From Acinetobacter sp. WCHAc010034 (GTDB lineage: Bacteria; Pseudomonadota; Gammaproteobacteria; Pseudomonadales; Moraxellaceae): DNA of 64,000 nucleotides. Positions 7,099 to 15,944 of this stretch are shown here, in pieces. The DNA lies in the NCBI RefSeq assembly GCF_001696615.3, contig NZ_CP032279.1, positions 3,534,001-3,598,000 on the forward strand, in the 5' to 3' direction. Made by a program: the position numbers and the translations under genes. The notes under the pieces are model-generated. The model saw nothing but the letters and a program-made list of their open reading frames with translations, had not been told where the DNA came from and made no database searches. The first letter of the stretch is position 1, and every line of letters begins with the position of its first letter.

Positions 7099-7324
7099 AT
7101 TGCCTGCAGAAAGCCAATTTGCAGAACATGCCTTGAGTAAAAGCCTAGATGCTATAGGCAATTCCCACTAGGGCTTGGCAACCGACCTTAAAAGAGAACG
7201 AAAACAGGTAAAGCTGACCATGCATGTTGGGTTGGTGTGATTGTGAGTAGCGGTAGATCAGTTGCCGAGCTGATTAATATCGAACTATAGGCAAGGGTGT
7301 GGCAGATCACCGCACCATTTTTAT
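7099..7324 (+). other. untranslated segment between terminator and tRNA
   Basis: 226 bases with no convincing reading frame; the longest frames are short and lack ribosome sites. It contains a CTAGATGCTATAGGC stretch and GTGTGGCAGATCACCGCACC just before the tRNA, which can fold locally. It may be tRNA leader or an undescribed small RNA; nothing firm can be called. Confidence 0.3.
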
Positions 7325-7401
7325 GCGCCATTAGCTCAGCTGGATAGAGCATCCGCCTTCTAAGCGGATGGTCGCAGGTTCAAGTCCTGCATGGCGCGCC
7401 A
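7325..7401 (+). tRNA. tRNA-Arg (anticodon UCU)
   Basis: A 77-base cloverleaf: acceptor GCGCCAT/ATGGCGC (perfect), D-arm TAGCTCAGCTGGATAGAGC, anticodon stem TCCGC/GCGGA with loop CTTCTAA (anticodon TCT at 7359-7361, reading AGA), T-arm GCAGG-TTCAAGT-CCTGC, discriminator G and encoded CCA. It lies between the late promoter and the late genes, so it would be co-transcribed with them and could supply a rare-codon tRNA during lytic growth. Confidence 0.95.
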
Positions 7402-7605
7402 GATATTTAACAATGAAAATCTGATCATTTGATTATTTTTTGCTTTTTCTAAACAATAGGTTAAGAAAATTTAATAATGTGATTTAGTTGGTATTATTTT
7501 TACATTTGATATATTTTGCCACTGAAAATTATTTGATTGGTGTAGAAAATAGTCATTAGGAACTAATTGTAGGCTCTAGCATCCTGTTAGGGTGTCCTTG
7601 ATTTT

Positions 7606-7636
7606 AGCCCACCTTTAAAAAGTGGGCTTTTTTTTT
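7606..7636 (+). terminator. intrinsic terminator after the tRNA region
   Basis: AGCCCAC (7606-7612) pairs with GTGGGCT (7622-7628) followed by about nine Ts. The 204 bases between the tRNA and this hairpin (7402-7605) are AT-rich and hold no recognisable gene. Confidence 0.8.
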
Positions 7637-7685
7637 GCTGAACTTTTAACTAGATCGAATTCGATTCAATTGAAAGGGGATTTAC

Positions 7686-7793
7686 ATGCTCCAATTTTTA
7701 AAACGCCTATTCTGCATTCATGCATTTGACTATGAATCAGATATTTTTGTGCAGGCCGAGTGTCGGCATTGCGGAAAAGGAAAGCCTGATTAG
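7686..7793 (+). CDS. tiny phage protein with CxxC motif (35 aa)
   Basis: The frame reads MLQFLKRLFCIHAFDYESDI then FVQAECRHCGKGKPD. The C-terminal ECRHCGKGKP looks like half of a zinc ribbon, a style seen in small Acinetobacter-phage proteins. An AAAGGGG ribosome site lies 7 bases before ATG. It stands alone between two terminators. Function unknown. Confidence 0.55.
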   Translation: MLQFLKRLFCIHAFDYESDIFVQAECRHCGKGKPD

Positions 7794-7814
7794 CCGGGCG
7801 TATTACGGCATATA

Positions 7815-7854
7815 AAAACCCCTCGCATTCTAGATGTTGAGGGGTTTTCTTTTC
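7815..7854 (+). terminator. intrinsic terminator
   Basis: AAAACCCCTC (7815-7824) pairs with GAGGGGTTTT (7839-7848), followed by CTTTTCTT. It lies just upstream of the late gene block. Confidence 0.8.
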
Positions 7855-7870
7855 TTATTTGGTGGTGTTT

Positions 7871-8047
7871 ATGACAGATAAAGTGCAAGCGAAACAAGAC
7901 TTAGAATTTTGCAGCGCTGAGCTGTCAAAGTATCAGAATCTGAGTCGGGCTGGTTTGAGGCACAGTGAGTTAATCGCAATTGATAGTGTGATGATTCGAC
8001 TAAAAGAGCAGATTAAGAATTTGCGTGAAGCGCTACATGGATGCTGA
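7871..8047 (+). CDS. small coiled-coil phage protein (58 aa)
   Basis: Starts MTDKVQAKQDLEFCSAELSK and is almost entirely predicted helix (AIDSVMIRLKEQIKNLREALHG), suggesting a coiled coil. ATG 7871 is chosen over the upstream TTG for its GGTGG ribosome site. It overlaps the nuclease gene by 11 bases, opening the late block. Function unknown. Confidence 0.6.
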   Translation: MTDKVQAKQDLEFCSAELSKYQNLSRAGLRHSELIAIDSVMIRLKEQIKNLREALHGC

Positions 8048-8513
8048 CAGCTATTTTGGGAAAACTAAAAAGCGCCCACCTAAAACGAAACCACGCTCTA
8101 AACCTTTACCTAAGGCCAAAGAAAAATACTTAGAGGCCGAAGAAGACTTTGAACAGGCTTTAAATGTCCTTGGCATCAAATACGAAAAGAAATTCCAATT
8201 TAAATCTACCAAGCATTGGCGTTTTGATTTTCATCTTATTGAACATCGAATTTTAGTTGAGATTTCAGGCGGGCCTTGGTCTGGTGGGCGCGGTGGGAAA
8301 CTGGCAAATAAGGCTTGGAGCTTGGATCGTTACGATGACGCAGCTGAAATGGGCTTTACCGTAGTGCGATTGGAGTCTGCGGAACGTTACAGGATTGAAG
8401 AATCAGGCCCATTGCAGATTGATTCTTATCGAGCATCCCAATGGCTGAAAGATTTAAAAAGGCAGATATTCAATGGAACAGATCAGACCATTCCCGCCGA
8501 CAGACTTAATTGA
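8037..8513 (+). CDS. PD-(D/E)XK-like phage endonuclease
   Basis: A 158-residue protein. A basic N-terminus (KKRPPKTKPRSKPLPKAKEK) precedes a nuclease core: WRFDFHL (Asp64), ILVEISGG (Glu75, with Ser in place of the usual Lys), then LDRYDDAAEMGFTVVRLESAE. This D-x(10)-E-x-[SK] strand arrangement fits the very-short-patch/DUF559-like nuclease fold. The gene could cut branched or host DNA near packaging. Start ATG 8037 is preferred; GTG 8025 is also in frame. It overlaps the metallopeptidase gene by 41 bases. Confidence 0.65.
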   Translation: MDADSYFGKTKKRPPKTKPRSKPLPKAKEKYLEAEEDFEQALNVLGIKYEKKFQFKSTKHWRFDFHLIEHRILVEISGGPWSGGRGGKLANKAWSLDRYDDAAEMGFTVVRLESAERYRIEESGPLQIDSYRASQWLKDLKRQIFNGTDQTIPADRLN

Positions 8514-9114
8514 CCGGGCAGAAGAGCAAGAAGCTATTTTGCTTGCACCAGCACCAGAGCTTAAAGAATGGGTATTGGCGAACTGGCTGACCATCGGCGG
8601 TGAACTGCACAACCCAGATCATGACCACATTGCTGAACTGCTTCATGACGATGAAAACTTTTTAGCATTTGCATGGGCCTCATCAGCTGCCATGGCTAAA
8701 AAGCGCATGGTGCTGGGCCAATGTGAGAAGGTGATGTTTAACCAGGGCGGATGGAAGAAAGCGCGCCAGGAACAGCAGATGCGCGACTGGTTCGGCGCCG
8801 TGCCGGTGTATCTCATTACCATTGACGCCAGTTACTGCGAAAACTCAAATGATCTGGAGTTCTGCCGCTTGATTGAGCATGAGCTGTATCACATCGGTGT
8901 AGAGCGCGACGAAGATGGCGAGATTCAATATAGTGACCACACCGGGCTTCCGAAGCATTACTTGGCCGGCCATGATGTGGAAGTGTTCTTTGGTGAAACA
9001 AAACGCTGGGGAGCGGATGAGTCAGTAAAACGGCTTTTGGAAATTGCGAAGAATGCGCCGTTTGTTTCAGAAACTAATATTGCTGCGTGTTGTGGGACCT
9101 GTGTAATAGGTTAG
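8473..9114 (+). CDS. putative phage metallopeptidase (HExxH)
   Basis: A 213-residue protein with zinc-binding HELYH (His136, Glu137, His140) and a probable third ligand His167 in LAGHDVEVF. This is the layout of the putative phage metallopeptidase family found next to terminase genes. A CysCys-rich tail (AACCGTCVIG) ends the protein. Substrate unknown; procapsid maturation or host-protein cleavage are possibilities only. It precedes the small terminase by 51 bases. Confidence 0.78.
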   Translation: MEQIRPFPPTDLIDRAEEQEAILLAPAPELKEWVLANWLTIGGELHNPDHDHIAELLHDDENFLAFAWASSAAMAKKRMVLGQCEKVMFNQGGWKKARQEQQMRDWFGAVPVYLITIDASYCENSNDLEFCRLIEHELYHIGVERDEDGEIQYSDHTGLPKHYLAGHDVEVFFGETKRWGADESVKRLLEIAKNAPFVSETNIAACCGTCVIG

Positions 9115-9165
9115 CTTTAAATTTTTTGCCCACTTTCCTTGATGTACCTTGATGGATGGTGATTT

Positions 9166-9633
9166 ATGGCAAGGCTTAAAAAAACAGAAAAAGTCTTTAT
9201 TGTTCGATCACTTGCACAGTTCATGACCCCTACAGAGGTGGTTAAGGATATCAAGGAAAAATTCAATATTGATGTATCACCGCAGCAGGTAGAGACATAT
9301 GACCCCACAAAGGTTGCTGGAGCTGATTTATCACAGGAATTTGTGGATTTGTTTAATGATGCACGTCAGAAATATATTGCGCAGCCGATTTACAACATCG
9401 AGGGAGCAAACGATATTGTTCAGCTGAAAATTCTCAGTGATCTTCTAATCAAGAAGAAAAACAATACACGCGATGCGATCAAACTATCCGATCAGATTCA
9501 GAAAATCATTAAAGGGTTCTACGAAAAGAAAATTGAAATTACAGGCAAAAATGGTGAGCCATTAATCAGCATCTCTGATGATGAGTTGGATAAGCGTATC
9601 AAAGATGCAGAGGCTAAGGCGAAACAGAAATGA
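9166..9633 (+). CDS. terminase small subunit, DUF2280 family
   Basis: A 155-residue protein with N-terminal DNA-binding segment (KKTEKVFIVRSLAQFMTPTEVVKDIKEKFNIDVSPQQVETYDPTK), the hallmark of DUF2280 proteins that sit directly before TerL, and a charged C-terminal region. It would recognise the packaging site and recruit the large subunit. The stop overlaps the large-subunit ATG by 4 bases. Confidence 0.85.
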   Translation: MARLKKTEKVFIVRSLAQFMTPTEVVKDIKEKFNIDVSPQQVETYDPTKVAGADLSQEFVDLFNDARQKYIAQPIYNIEGANDIVQLKILSDLLIKKKNNTRDAIKLSDQIQKIIKGFYEKKIEITGKNGEPLISISDDELDKRIKDAEAKAKQK

Positions 9634-11084
9634 CAAGAGAAGAAAAACTAGCTTACTTAGCATTGCTGGAAGAACGGAACCGCCGGGACGATATATACCA
9701 ATACCGGAATTTTGGTGAAAAGCTTTATCCATTTCAGCGCGAATTGGTTTGGGCTACAAAACAGTATTCTCAAGTCATGCTGATGGCTGCCAACCGTGTC
9801 GGTAAAACAATGACAGGGACGTATGTGGACACACTGCATGCGCTTGGACATTATCCTGATTGGTGGGATGGCCATGCTTTTGATCATGGCCCGCTGGTGT
9901 GGCTTCTTGGATACTCTGGTGAAAAGATTCGGGATCTGCTGCAGACACCTATTTTCGGAAGGCGCATCGAAAATAAATGGGCAGGGGGTTTAATTCCTCC
10001 TGAATATATTCTTGATCATGAGTCCATGACAGGAACGCCGAATGCAATGCGCACAATTTACGTGAGGCATGGCGGCGGCGGTGATGTGCAGTATCAAACG
10101 TCAAAAGTTCAGCTTTGGTCATATTCTCAAGGTCAGCATGCATTAATGGGTGACTCGGTAGACTGGTACCACATTGATGAAGAACCTCGGGATCAGCAGA
10201 TTTTCCCACAGGTTTTGACGCGTACAGCTACTGGCGACCAGGGCTTAGGCGGACGAGGCATTTTGACGTTCACACCAGAGAATGGCCGGACTGATTTGGT
10301 TGTTCAATTCATGGATACACCATCAAAAGGGCAGTATTTGATCCGCGCTGGCTGGGATGATGTCACCCACTTAACAGAGCAAACCAAAGAGACACTATTG
10401 GCTTCATTTCCGGTGCATCAGCGAGAAATGCGAACCAAGGGTATTCCGATGCTTGGCCATGGTCGAATCTATGATTTGAGCGAAGAATTCATTACGTGTG
10501 ATCCGTTTGAGATTCCAGATCATTGGATGATTATTAACGGCATGGACTTTGGCTGGGACCATCCGCAAGCACAGGTATCGCTGGCGATTGATATGGATAC
10601 AGAAACAATCTATGTCACACATGCATGGAAGCAGCGCCAAGTGTCACCAAATGATGCATGGGGCGCTGTTAAATTGTGGGCTTCGGGTATCCCTATTGCA
10701 TGGCCTTTAGATGGCCTGCAGACGGAAAAGGGCTCAGGGAAGCAACAGAAGGCTTATTACAAGGAAGCTGGATTTGAAATGCTTCCGCAGCATGCAACGT
10801 GGCCAGATGGATCAAACGGCGTCGAAGCTGGCTTGTTTGAAATTTTGGACTTGATGCGTAAAGGCCGCTGGAAAGTATTTAAGGGGTTACGCGTTTTCTT
10901 GGATGAGTTTCTTCAATACCATCGGGATGATAAAGGGCGAATAGTTAAAGTTGGCGATGATGTATTGGACGCTGCCCGCTACGCATATATGATGCGCCGC
11001 TTTGCAAGGCGTAAAGGTCTGATAGGCCAACCAGAACCAACCCCCAAACCAATCATGAAAACCGCTTCAAGCTGGCAGGGCTAA
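9630..11084 (+). CDS. terL: terminase large subunit
   Basis: A 484-residue packaging motor of the P22 gp2 kind. ATPase: Walker A MAANRVGKTMT near residue 55, Walker B DWYHIDEEP near 178. Nuclease: INGMDFGWDHPQAQVSLAID near 303 and DDVLDAARYAYMMRR near 445 carry the metal-binding acids. It cuts concatemeric DNA and drives it into the procapsid through the portal encoded next. Length is normal. Confidence 0.93.
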   Translation: MTREEKLAYLALLEERNRRDDIYQYRNFGEKLYPFQRELVWATKQYSQVMLMAANRVGKTMTGTYVDTLHALGHYPDWWDGHAFDHGPLVWLLGYSGEKIRDLLQTPIFGRRIENKWAGGLIPPEYILDHESMTGTPNAMRTIYVRHGGGGDVQYQTSKVQLWSYSQGQHALMGDSVDWYHIDEEPRDQQIFPQVLTRTATGDQGLGGRGILTFTPENGRTDLVVQFMDTPSKGQYLIRAGWDDVTHLTEQTKETLLASFPVHQREMRTKGIPMLGHGRIYDLSEEFITCDPFEIPDHWMIINGMDFGWDHPQAQVSLAIDMDTETIYVTHAWKQRQVSPNDAWGAVKLWASGIPIAWPLDGLQTEKGSGKQQKAYYKEAGFEMLPQHATWPDGSNGVEAGLFEILDLMRKGRWKVFKGLRVFLDEFLQYHRDDKGRIVKVGDDVLDAARYAYMMRRFARRKGLIGQPEPTPKPIMKTASSWQG

Positions 11085-11087
11085 AAC

Positions 11088-13346
11088 ATGGCGAACGAAG
11101 ACAAAAAGCAGCATGAAAAAATTTTAGCTGAAGCGAAAGCATTTAAAAGCGAGGCTCAAAGCTATTGGCAGGACACCTATGATCGTGCCGCCAAGGATAA
11201 AGAATTTGTCACTGTTGAGGGCTCGCAGTGGGATTCTGCTGCAAAAGCTAAGCGCAGAGAGGAAGGCAAGCCAACACTTGAGCTGAACCTGCTCCGCACT
11301 TTTGTCCGTCAGCAGATTAATACCATGCGTCAAAACCGCCCACAGATCCAGGTTGTCCCAGTGGATAGCGGGGCTGATGTTGAGGTGGCCAAGATTCTTG
11401 CTGGGCTGATTAAAGATACTGAAGAGGGCACTGATGCGGAAGATGCCTACGATCAAGCGGGTGAAAACTCAGTTTTTGGCGGTATTGGATTTTTGCGTTT
11501 GGTGACGGATTATGTGGATGAGCGATCATTCAATCAAGAGCCACGCTTCATGGCAATTGAGAATCCGCATGCTGTGCTTTTAGATCCGCTATCGCGCAAG
11601 CTGGATGGATCAGATCAATCGCGCTGCTTGATATCTGAATGGGTATCAAAATCTAAAATTGCTGAAATGTACGGCACTGATGCTGTAGATTTTGAGTCAG
11701 ACGGTGAAACAGAGTGGCTTAATAAGCCTAAAGATACCGTTTTGATTGCTGAATACTTTTACAAAGATGAAGTAAAGGATTCGCTGGTAATGTTGAATGA
11801 TGGCTCAATTGAGTTTAAATCAGTTTTGCTGAAAGATTGGGCTGAAGCTGAGTTGGAGCAGCTTGTCACTCAAGAGCGTGAAACCACACGTACAGAAATC
11901 AAATGGGCAAAGCTTTCTGGAAGCAAGGTCTTGGAAACAGGGGTATTCCCTGGGAAATATATTCCAATTATCCCAGTCTATGGTGAGGTTACATGGATTG
12001 GTGAAGAGCGCTATGTGTTTTCATTGATTCATTTTGCTAAAGACGCGCAGCGCCTATTTAATTACTGGAAATCAACTGAGGCGCATATTTTGCAGAAAAA
12101 CCAAGATGATATTTTGGTGGTGGATGCGAAAGGTATTTCTGGATTTGAGGAGCAGTGGCAAAACCCCGGAAGATATGGCGCGCTTTACTATAAATATATT
12201 GATGATCAGCAGAATGTGCGCCCAGCACCATTCCGCATGGGTGCTGCGCAGCCGCCGACAGGTATTCTAAATGCCGCGGTAACTTCGCAGCAGTTAATAT
12301 CTGACACGCTGAATATGCATGCGCCACAAATGGGACAGGATGTTAATCAGCAATCTGGCAAGGCAATAGGTTTGTTGCAGCGCCAAGCTGATACCGCTCA
12401 CTTTCATTTTCAGGATAATCTCAATAAATCTCTGCGTCATGTTGGCCGGATACTGGTTGGCTTATACCCGCTGCTTTACGATACGGAAATGACACGCAGG
12501 ATTGTTGGTGCTGATGGTGATGAGGAGCTTGTGCGCTTGAATGCGCAACCTAAAACACCAGATGAGGCAGAAAAAGCAATTGATAGTCTGCTAAATAATT
12601 TAACTGTGGGCCGATATGATGTAAGAATGGATACAGGCCCATCATTTAATACTCAGCGTGAGCAATCATTCCAGCTTATGCTTCAATTGATGCAATTCAA
12701 TCCTGAGATTGCTACGGTAGCAGGTGATTTGATCCTCAAGGATTCGCCGCTTGTAAATGCGAAAGAAATAGCAGAGCGGATTAAAAAGACAATGAATCCG
12801 CAGGTCTTAGGTAATGAGCAGGCGATACCGCCTCAAGTGCAGGCACAAGTTCAGCAGATGGATCAATTGATTCAACAGCAGCTGCAGCAGATTGATGAGC
12901 TTTCACAGCAAGTCAATGATAAGAATGCAGATCGTGAAGTTGAAATTCAGAAAACCATCTTGCAGGCTGAACAGGCAATTAAGGTTGCCCAAATCAATAA
13001 TGCGGGCCGTGCTGATGTGGAGGAGTTGCGTGGCATTGTTGAGCTTCTTAAGCAAAGAATTGACCTGGAGAATACTCCACAGGATTGGCTGCAGAAAGGT
13101 GAGGGTATTCAAAACTATGAGCCCGAGCCAATCGAACAGCAATTACCGCAGTCTGATGGCTTTGAGCCGCCACCAGACATGACGCAGCAAGGAGTTAAAA
13201 ACCCTGCCATTGAGCAGGGTTTTTTAATGCCTGAAGAAATGGCTCAGAAAGACTTCGCTCTCAGTCCTGATCAGCCTGAGGAAAGCGCATTGATCAATGA
13301 TGGTGTTGAATTGGCGCCAAATATGGAGCAGGAAAATGACGGTTGA
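11088..13346 (+). CDS. portal protein, P22 gp1-like
   Basis: A 752-residue protein matching P22-type portals in size and motifs: EGSQWD near the start, RQQINTMRQNRPQIQVVPVD, and a long helical Gln-rich C-terminal barrel (QVQQMDQLIQQQLQQIDELSQQV). It forms the dodecameric vertex ring. An oddity: codons at 13197-13225 translate a sequence that is a complete intrinsic terminator at DNA level (KNPAIEQGF). The gene overlaps the scaffold start by 11 bases. Confidence 0.9.
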   Translation: MANEDKKQHEKILAEAKAFKSEAQSYWQDTYDRAAKDKEFVTVEGSQWDSAAKAKRREEGKPTLELNLLRTFVRQQINTMRQNRPQIQVVPVDSGADVEVAKILAGLIKDTEEGTDAEDAYDQAGENSVFGGIGFLRLVTDYVDERSFNQEPRFMAIENPHAVLLDPLSRKLDGSDQSRCLISEWVSKSKIAEMYGTDAVDFESDGETEWLNKPKDTVLIAEYFYKDEVKDSLVMLNDGSIEFKSVLLKDWAEAELEQLVTQERETTRTEIKWAKLSGSKVLETGVFPGKYIPIIPVYGEVTWIGEERYVFSLIHFAKDAQRLFNYWKSTEAHILQKNQDDILVVDAKGISGFEEQWQNPGRYGALYYKYIDDQQNVRPAPFRMGAAQPPTGILNAAVTSQQLISDTLNMHAPQMGQDVNQQSGKAIGLLQRQADTAHFHFQDNLNKSLRHVGRILVGLYPLLYDTEMTRRIVGADGDEELVRLNAQPKTPDEAEKAIDSLLNNLTVGRYDVRMDTGPSFNTQREQSFQLMLQLMQFNPEIATVAGDLILKDSPLVNAKEIAERIKKTMNPQVLGNEQAIPPQVQAQVQQMDQLIQQQLQQIDELSQQVNDKNADREVEIQKTILQAEQAIKVAQINNAGRADVEELRGIVELLKQRIDLENTPQDWLQKGEGIQNYEPEPIEQQLPQSDGFEPPPDMTQQGVKNPAIEQGFLMPEEMAQKDFALSPDQPEESALINDGVELAPNMEQENDG
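13197..13225 (+). terminator. terminator-like hairpin inside the portal reading frame
   Basis: AAAAACCCTGC (13197-13207) pairs with GCAGGGTTTTT (13214-13224) around a six-base loop and ends in a T run. It lies about 120 bases before the portal stop. Whether it terminates or is suppressed by translation or antitermination is unknown. Confidence 0.6.
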
Positions 13347-14154
13347 AAATAACGGCAGCGTAGAAACCACCGCTACGGAAAATAAAGGTGCAGACGCCGA
13401 AAATACACAAACCGAAGTGAAGCAGCTGGAAAGCGAAACCCCTGAATCTGAGAAACCGGAAGGTGGCGCAGAACCGGAAGGTGAGCAAGAGCAGCAGAAG
13501 CCGAAGAAGAGCCGCGCACAGGAACGCATTCAGCAATTAGCCCGTGAAAAGGCCGAGATGGCTGCGGAACTTGCGGAATACAAAGCTAAAGCCGCGCAAC
13601 CGCAAACTAAGGCTGAGCGGCCCAATATTGCCGACTATGAAAATGTCGAAGATTACTACAGTGATCTGGATGATTATCTCGTTAGCCGGGCTGAAGAGCG
13701 CATTCATGATGCGCGGGAAAAAACCAAAGCTAGTGAAACGGAGCGTGAAAAGCAGATTACCTTTGAAAGCGCCATGATTGCAATATCGGAAGAAATTTCT
13801 GATTTTGATGTGGTGGTGGCAGCTGGTATTGACCGTCAACTGCCTATGCCCGTGACGCTGGATGAAGTTGCTGCTGAATTTGGCTATGACACAAATACTC
13901 AGCTTAAGCTGCTTTATGAATTGGCAAAAGATGAAGCATTCCATGAGCAGGTTTCGTCTTCACAAAAGCTTAAGGCTGCGCGGTTACTGAGTGAACGCGT
14001 TGAATCATGGGATAAAAAGCCCGCTCCACAAGTTTCCAAAGCTCCGCCGCCAATCAATCCAATTAAAGCAAGTGCCACTGCAGCACGTTCACCCGAATCA
14101 ATGAGCGATGACGAGTGGTATCAAGAGCAAACTAAGTTAAGAAAAGGTAAATAA
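13336..14154 (+). CDS. scaffolding protein
   Basis: A 272-residue, highly charged protein between portal and coat genes, the position of P22 gp8. Residues 1-65 are acidic and low complexity (ESEKPEGGAEPEGEQEQQKP), then a coiled coil (RAQERIQQLAREKAEMAAELAEYKAKA), and a basic short C-terminus (EWYQEQTKLRKGK) like the coat-binding tail of scaffolds. ATG 13336 is chosen after GAGCAGGA. It would direct procapsid assembly then leave. Confidence 0.78.
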   Translation: MTVENNGSVETTATENKGADAENTQTEVKQLESETPESEKPEGGAEPEGEQEQQKPKKSRAQERIQQLAREKAEMAAELAEYKAKAAQPQTKAERPNIADYENVEDYYSDLDDYLVSRAEERIHDAREKTKASETEREKQITFESAMIAISEEISDFDVVVAAGIDRQLPMPVTLDEVAAEFGYDTNTQLKLLYELAKDEAFHEQVSSSQKLKAARLLSERVESWDKKPAPQVSKAPPPINPIKASATAARSPESMSDDEWYQEQTKLRKGK

Positions 14155-14157
14155 TCT

Positions 14158-15354
14158 ATGGCTAACACCATTTTGACACATCAAATGATTGCGCGCGAAG
14201 CTGCAAAAATGCTGGAAGAAGAGGCGCCATTCATTGCGAATATCAACAAAGGCCGGCAAGATGAATTTGGCAAAGACACGCAGGGCTATACCAAAGGCGA
14301 TACTGTAAAAATCAAAATTCCTACAGCTGGCCGTGTATTCTCTGGTGCAAAGTTTGCTGAAGGCAATAGTGCATCTGCAGTAATCGAAGAATCTGTAAAT
14401 TTAACACTTGATACCCAAAAGCATGTGGCCTTGCAATTTGGTGCAAAAGAAAAACTGCTGGATCTAACCGACTTTAAAGACCGTATTTTGCGCCCGCAAA
14501 TGCAAACACTTTCTTCAGTAGTTGAAGCTGATTTAATTTCAAAAGGCGTTGTTTCGGTGCCGAATCAAGTTGCAATGAATTTAGCAGGCAGTAACCCATC
14601 GAATGCATTAGCGCTAGCACGCGCTAAGTTGAATCAGTACTTGGCTCCTGCTGGTGAGCGTTCTGCGATTTTATCCAGCACAGCCAATGTCGCACTGAGC
14701 GGTGAAGTGTCGCGCATGTATAACCCAACACGCGTAAGCGAAAAAGCATATCTCCAGGGTTATGTAGCATCAGCTTTCGGTGCCGACCTATATGAGCATC
14801 AGTCTATTGCGGTATTTAATAATGGTACAGCGGTAGCTATTACGGTAACTGGTGCAAATCAAACTGGAAAATCGCTGGTGGTCACAGCCACAACGGCTGG
14901 CACACTAACCAAAGGCACAGTGTTTAATATTGCTGGCGTAAATGCAGTTCATCCGCTAACAGGTCAAGACTTGGGTGTGCTGCAGGATTTTGTTGTGGTT
15001 GAGGATGCAACGGTTGGAGCAGGCACCGCTATTTCTATTTTCCCGGCGTTGAATGCAACTGCACCAAATAAAACAACATCAACTCTACCTGCTAATGGTG
15101 CTGCAATTGCCGTTAAATCAGTGAATGGCTTTCAGAACCTTGAATTTCACAAAGATGCATTTACAGCGGCGTTCGCTCCATTGCCCGTACTGGCTTCATG
15201 TGAAGGCTATACAGCGCGTTTGCCGAGCGGCATCAGTGTCCGTGTGATGACGTTTGGTGACGGTAATGAAGACATTGAACGCACTCGTATCGATGTATTG
15301 TACGGCTTTCAGACAGTACGCCCATTACATGCATGCCGTATCACGCAAGCATAA
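14158..15354 (+). CDS. major capsid protein, P22 coat type
   Basis: A 398-residue coat protein. The N-terminus ANTILTHQMIAREAAKMLEEE and the segment GDTVKIKIPTAGRVFSGAKF ... LTLDTQKHVALQFGAKEKLLDL match P22-like coat proteins (HK97 fold). A Gly/Thr/Ala-rich insertion about residues 225-320 corresponds to the I-domain region. It starts 3 bases after the scaffold stop. A strong terminator follows, which may cap high-level coat expression. Confidence 0.9.
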   Translation: MANTILTHQMIAREAAKMLEEEAPFIANINKGRQDEFGKDTQGYTKGDTVKIKIPTAGRVFSGAKFAEGNSASAVIEESVNLTLDTQKHVALQFGAKEKLLDLTDFKDRILRPQMQTLSSVVEADLISKGVVSVPNQVAMNLAGSNPSNALALARAKLNQYLAPAGERSAILSSTANVALSGEVSRMYNPTRVSEKAYLQGYVASAFGADLYEHQSIAVFNNGTAVAITVTGANQTGKSLVVTATTAGTLTKGTVFNIAGVNAVHPLTGQDLGVLQDFVVVEDATVGAGTAISIFPALNATAPNKTTSTLPANGAAIAVKSVNGFQNLEFHKDAFTAAFAPLPVLASCEGYTARLPSGISVRVMTFGDGNEDIERTRIDVLYGFQTVRPLHACRITQA

Positions 15355-15364
15355 AACCTAAACC

Positions 15365-15404
15365 ATGACGACAAATGCCTGCTATTGCAGGCGTCGTCAT
15401 TTTT
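15365..15404 (+). terminator. strong intrinsic terminator after the coat gene
   Basis: ATGACGAC...GCCTGC pairs with GCAGGC GTCGTCAT (15365-15382 with 15387-15400), followed by Ts. The two-part stem has an AAAT bulge on the left side. Confidence 0.82.
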
Positions 15405-15416
15405 GGAGCTTACAAA

Positions 15417-15941
15417 ATGAATTACCCAAAAATGTTTTACAAGGGCACACAGCAGAACTATCAGCACATTATTGCTGACACGTTGGCTCAAGAGGAAAAT
15501 CTACTGGAGCAGGGCTGGGTTGAATATGCAGAATTGCCTAAAACTGAGCCGGATACTAATCCGAAGTATGCATCAGCATCAGCTGGTAGTGGAATGGGGC
15601 GCAGAGCTATGGATCAAGACAATATGGTTGAGGGCTTTATTTCAACAGAACAGTTTGATGCAATTTCTGCAACGCTTACGAAAACAGAAGACTTGTTGCA
15701 GCAATCCAATGCTGAAATTGTGCGCCTGAATCAAATCATTGATGCAGGCAGTGCGGAGAATGCTGAACTGCGTGAGCGGCTGACATTCTTTCAAAATGAA
15801 GGGCCAGCTGAAGTTGTTAAAGATGCCACAGATTTGAATGCCTTAACGGCTGAGCAGCTGCGCGAAATGATCATCGCTCAGGGCGGGACTTTTAAGCAGC
15901 GTGACTCAAAACCTGAATTAATCGCCATTCTGGAATCTTGA
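15417..15941 (+). CDS. hypothetical virion-region protein with C-terminal HeH/LEM-like domain
   Basis: A 174-residue protein. The N-terminal part has YPKMFYKGTQQNYQHIIADT; the middle (about 80-125) is a coiled coil (TLTKTEDLLQQSNAEIVRLNQII); the C-terminus LNALTAEQLREMI..GGTFKQRDSKPELIAIL is a HeH/LEM-like helix-extension-helix often seen in phage structural genes. ATG 15417 after TTTTGGAG is preferred; upstream codons lie inside the terminator. Possibly a capsid accessory protein. Confidence 0.62.
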   Translation: MNYPKMFYKGTQQNYQHIIADTLAQEENLLEQGWVEYAELPKTEPDTNPKYASASAGSGMGRRAMDQDNMVEGFISTEQFDAISATLTKTEDLLQQSNAEIVRLNQIIDAGSAENAELRERLTFFQNEGPAEVVKDATDLNALTAEQLREMIIAQGGTFKQRDSKPELIAILES

Positions 15942-15944
15942 TCT

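Noticed and set aside
7325..7401. tRNA 3' end as a prophage attachment site
   Set aside because: The tRNA is complete and inside the phage, and no second copy of its 3' end was found in the window.
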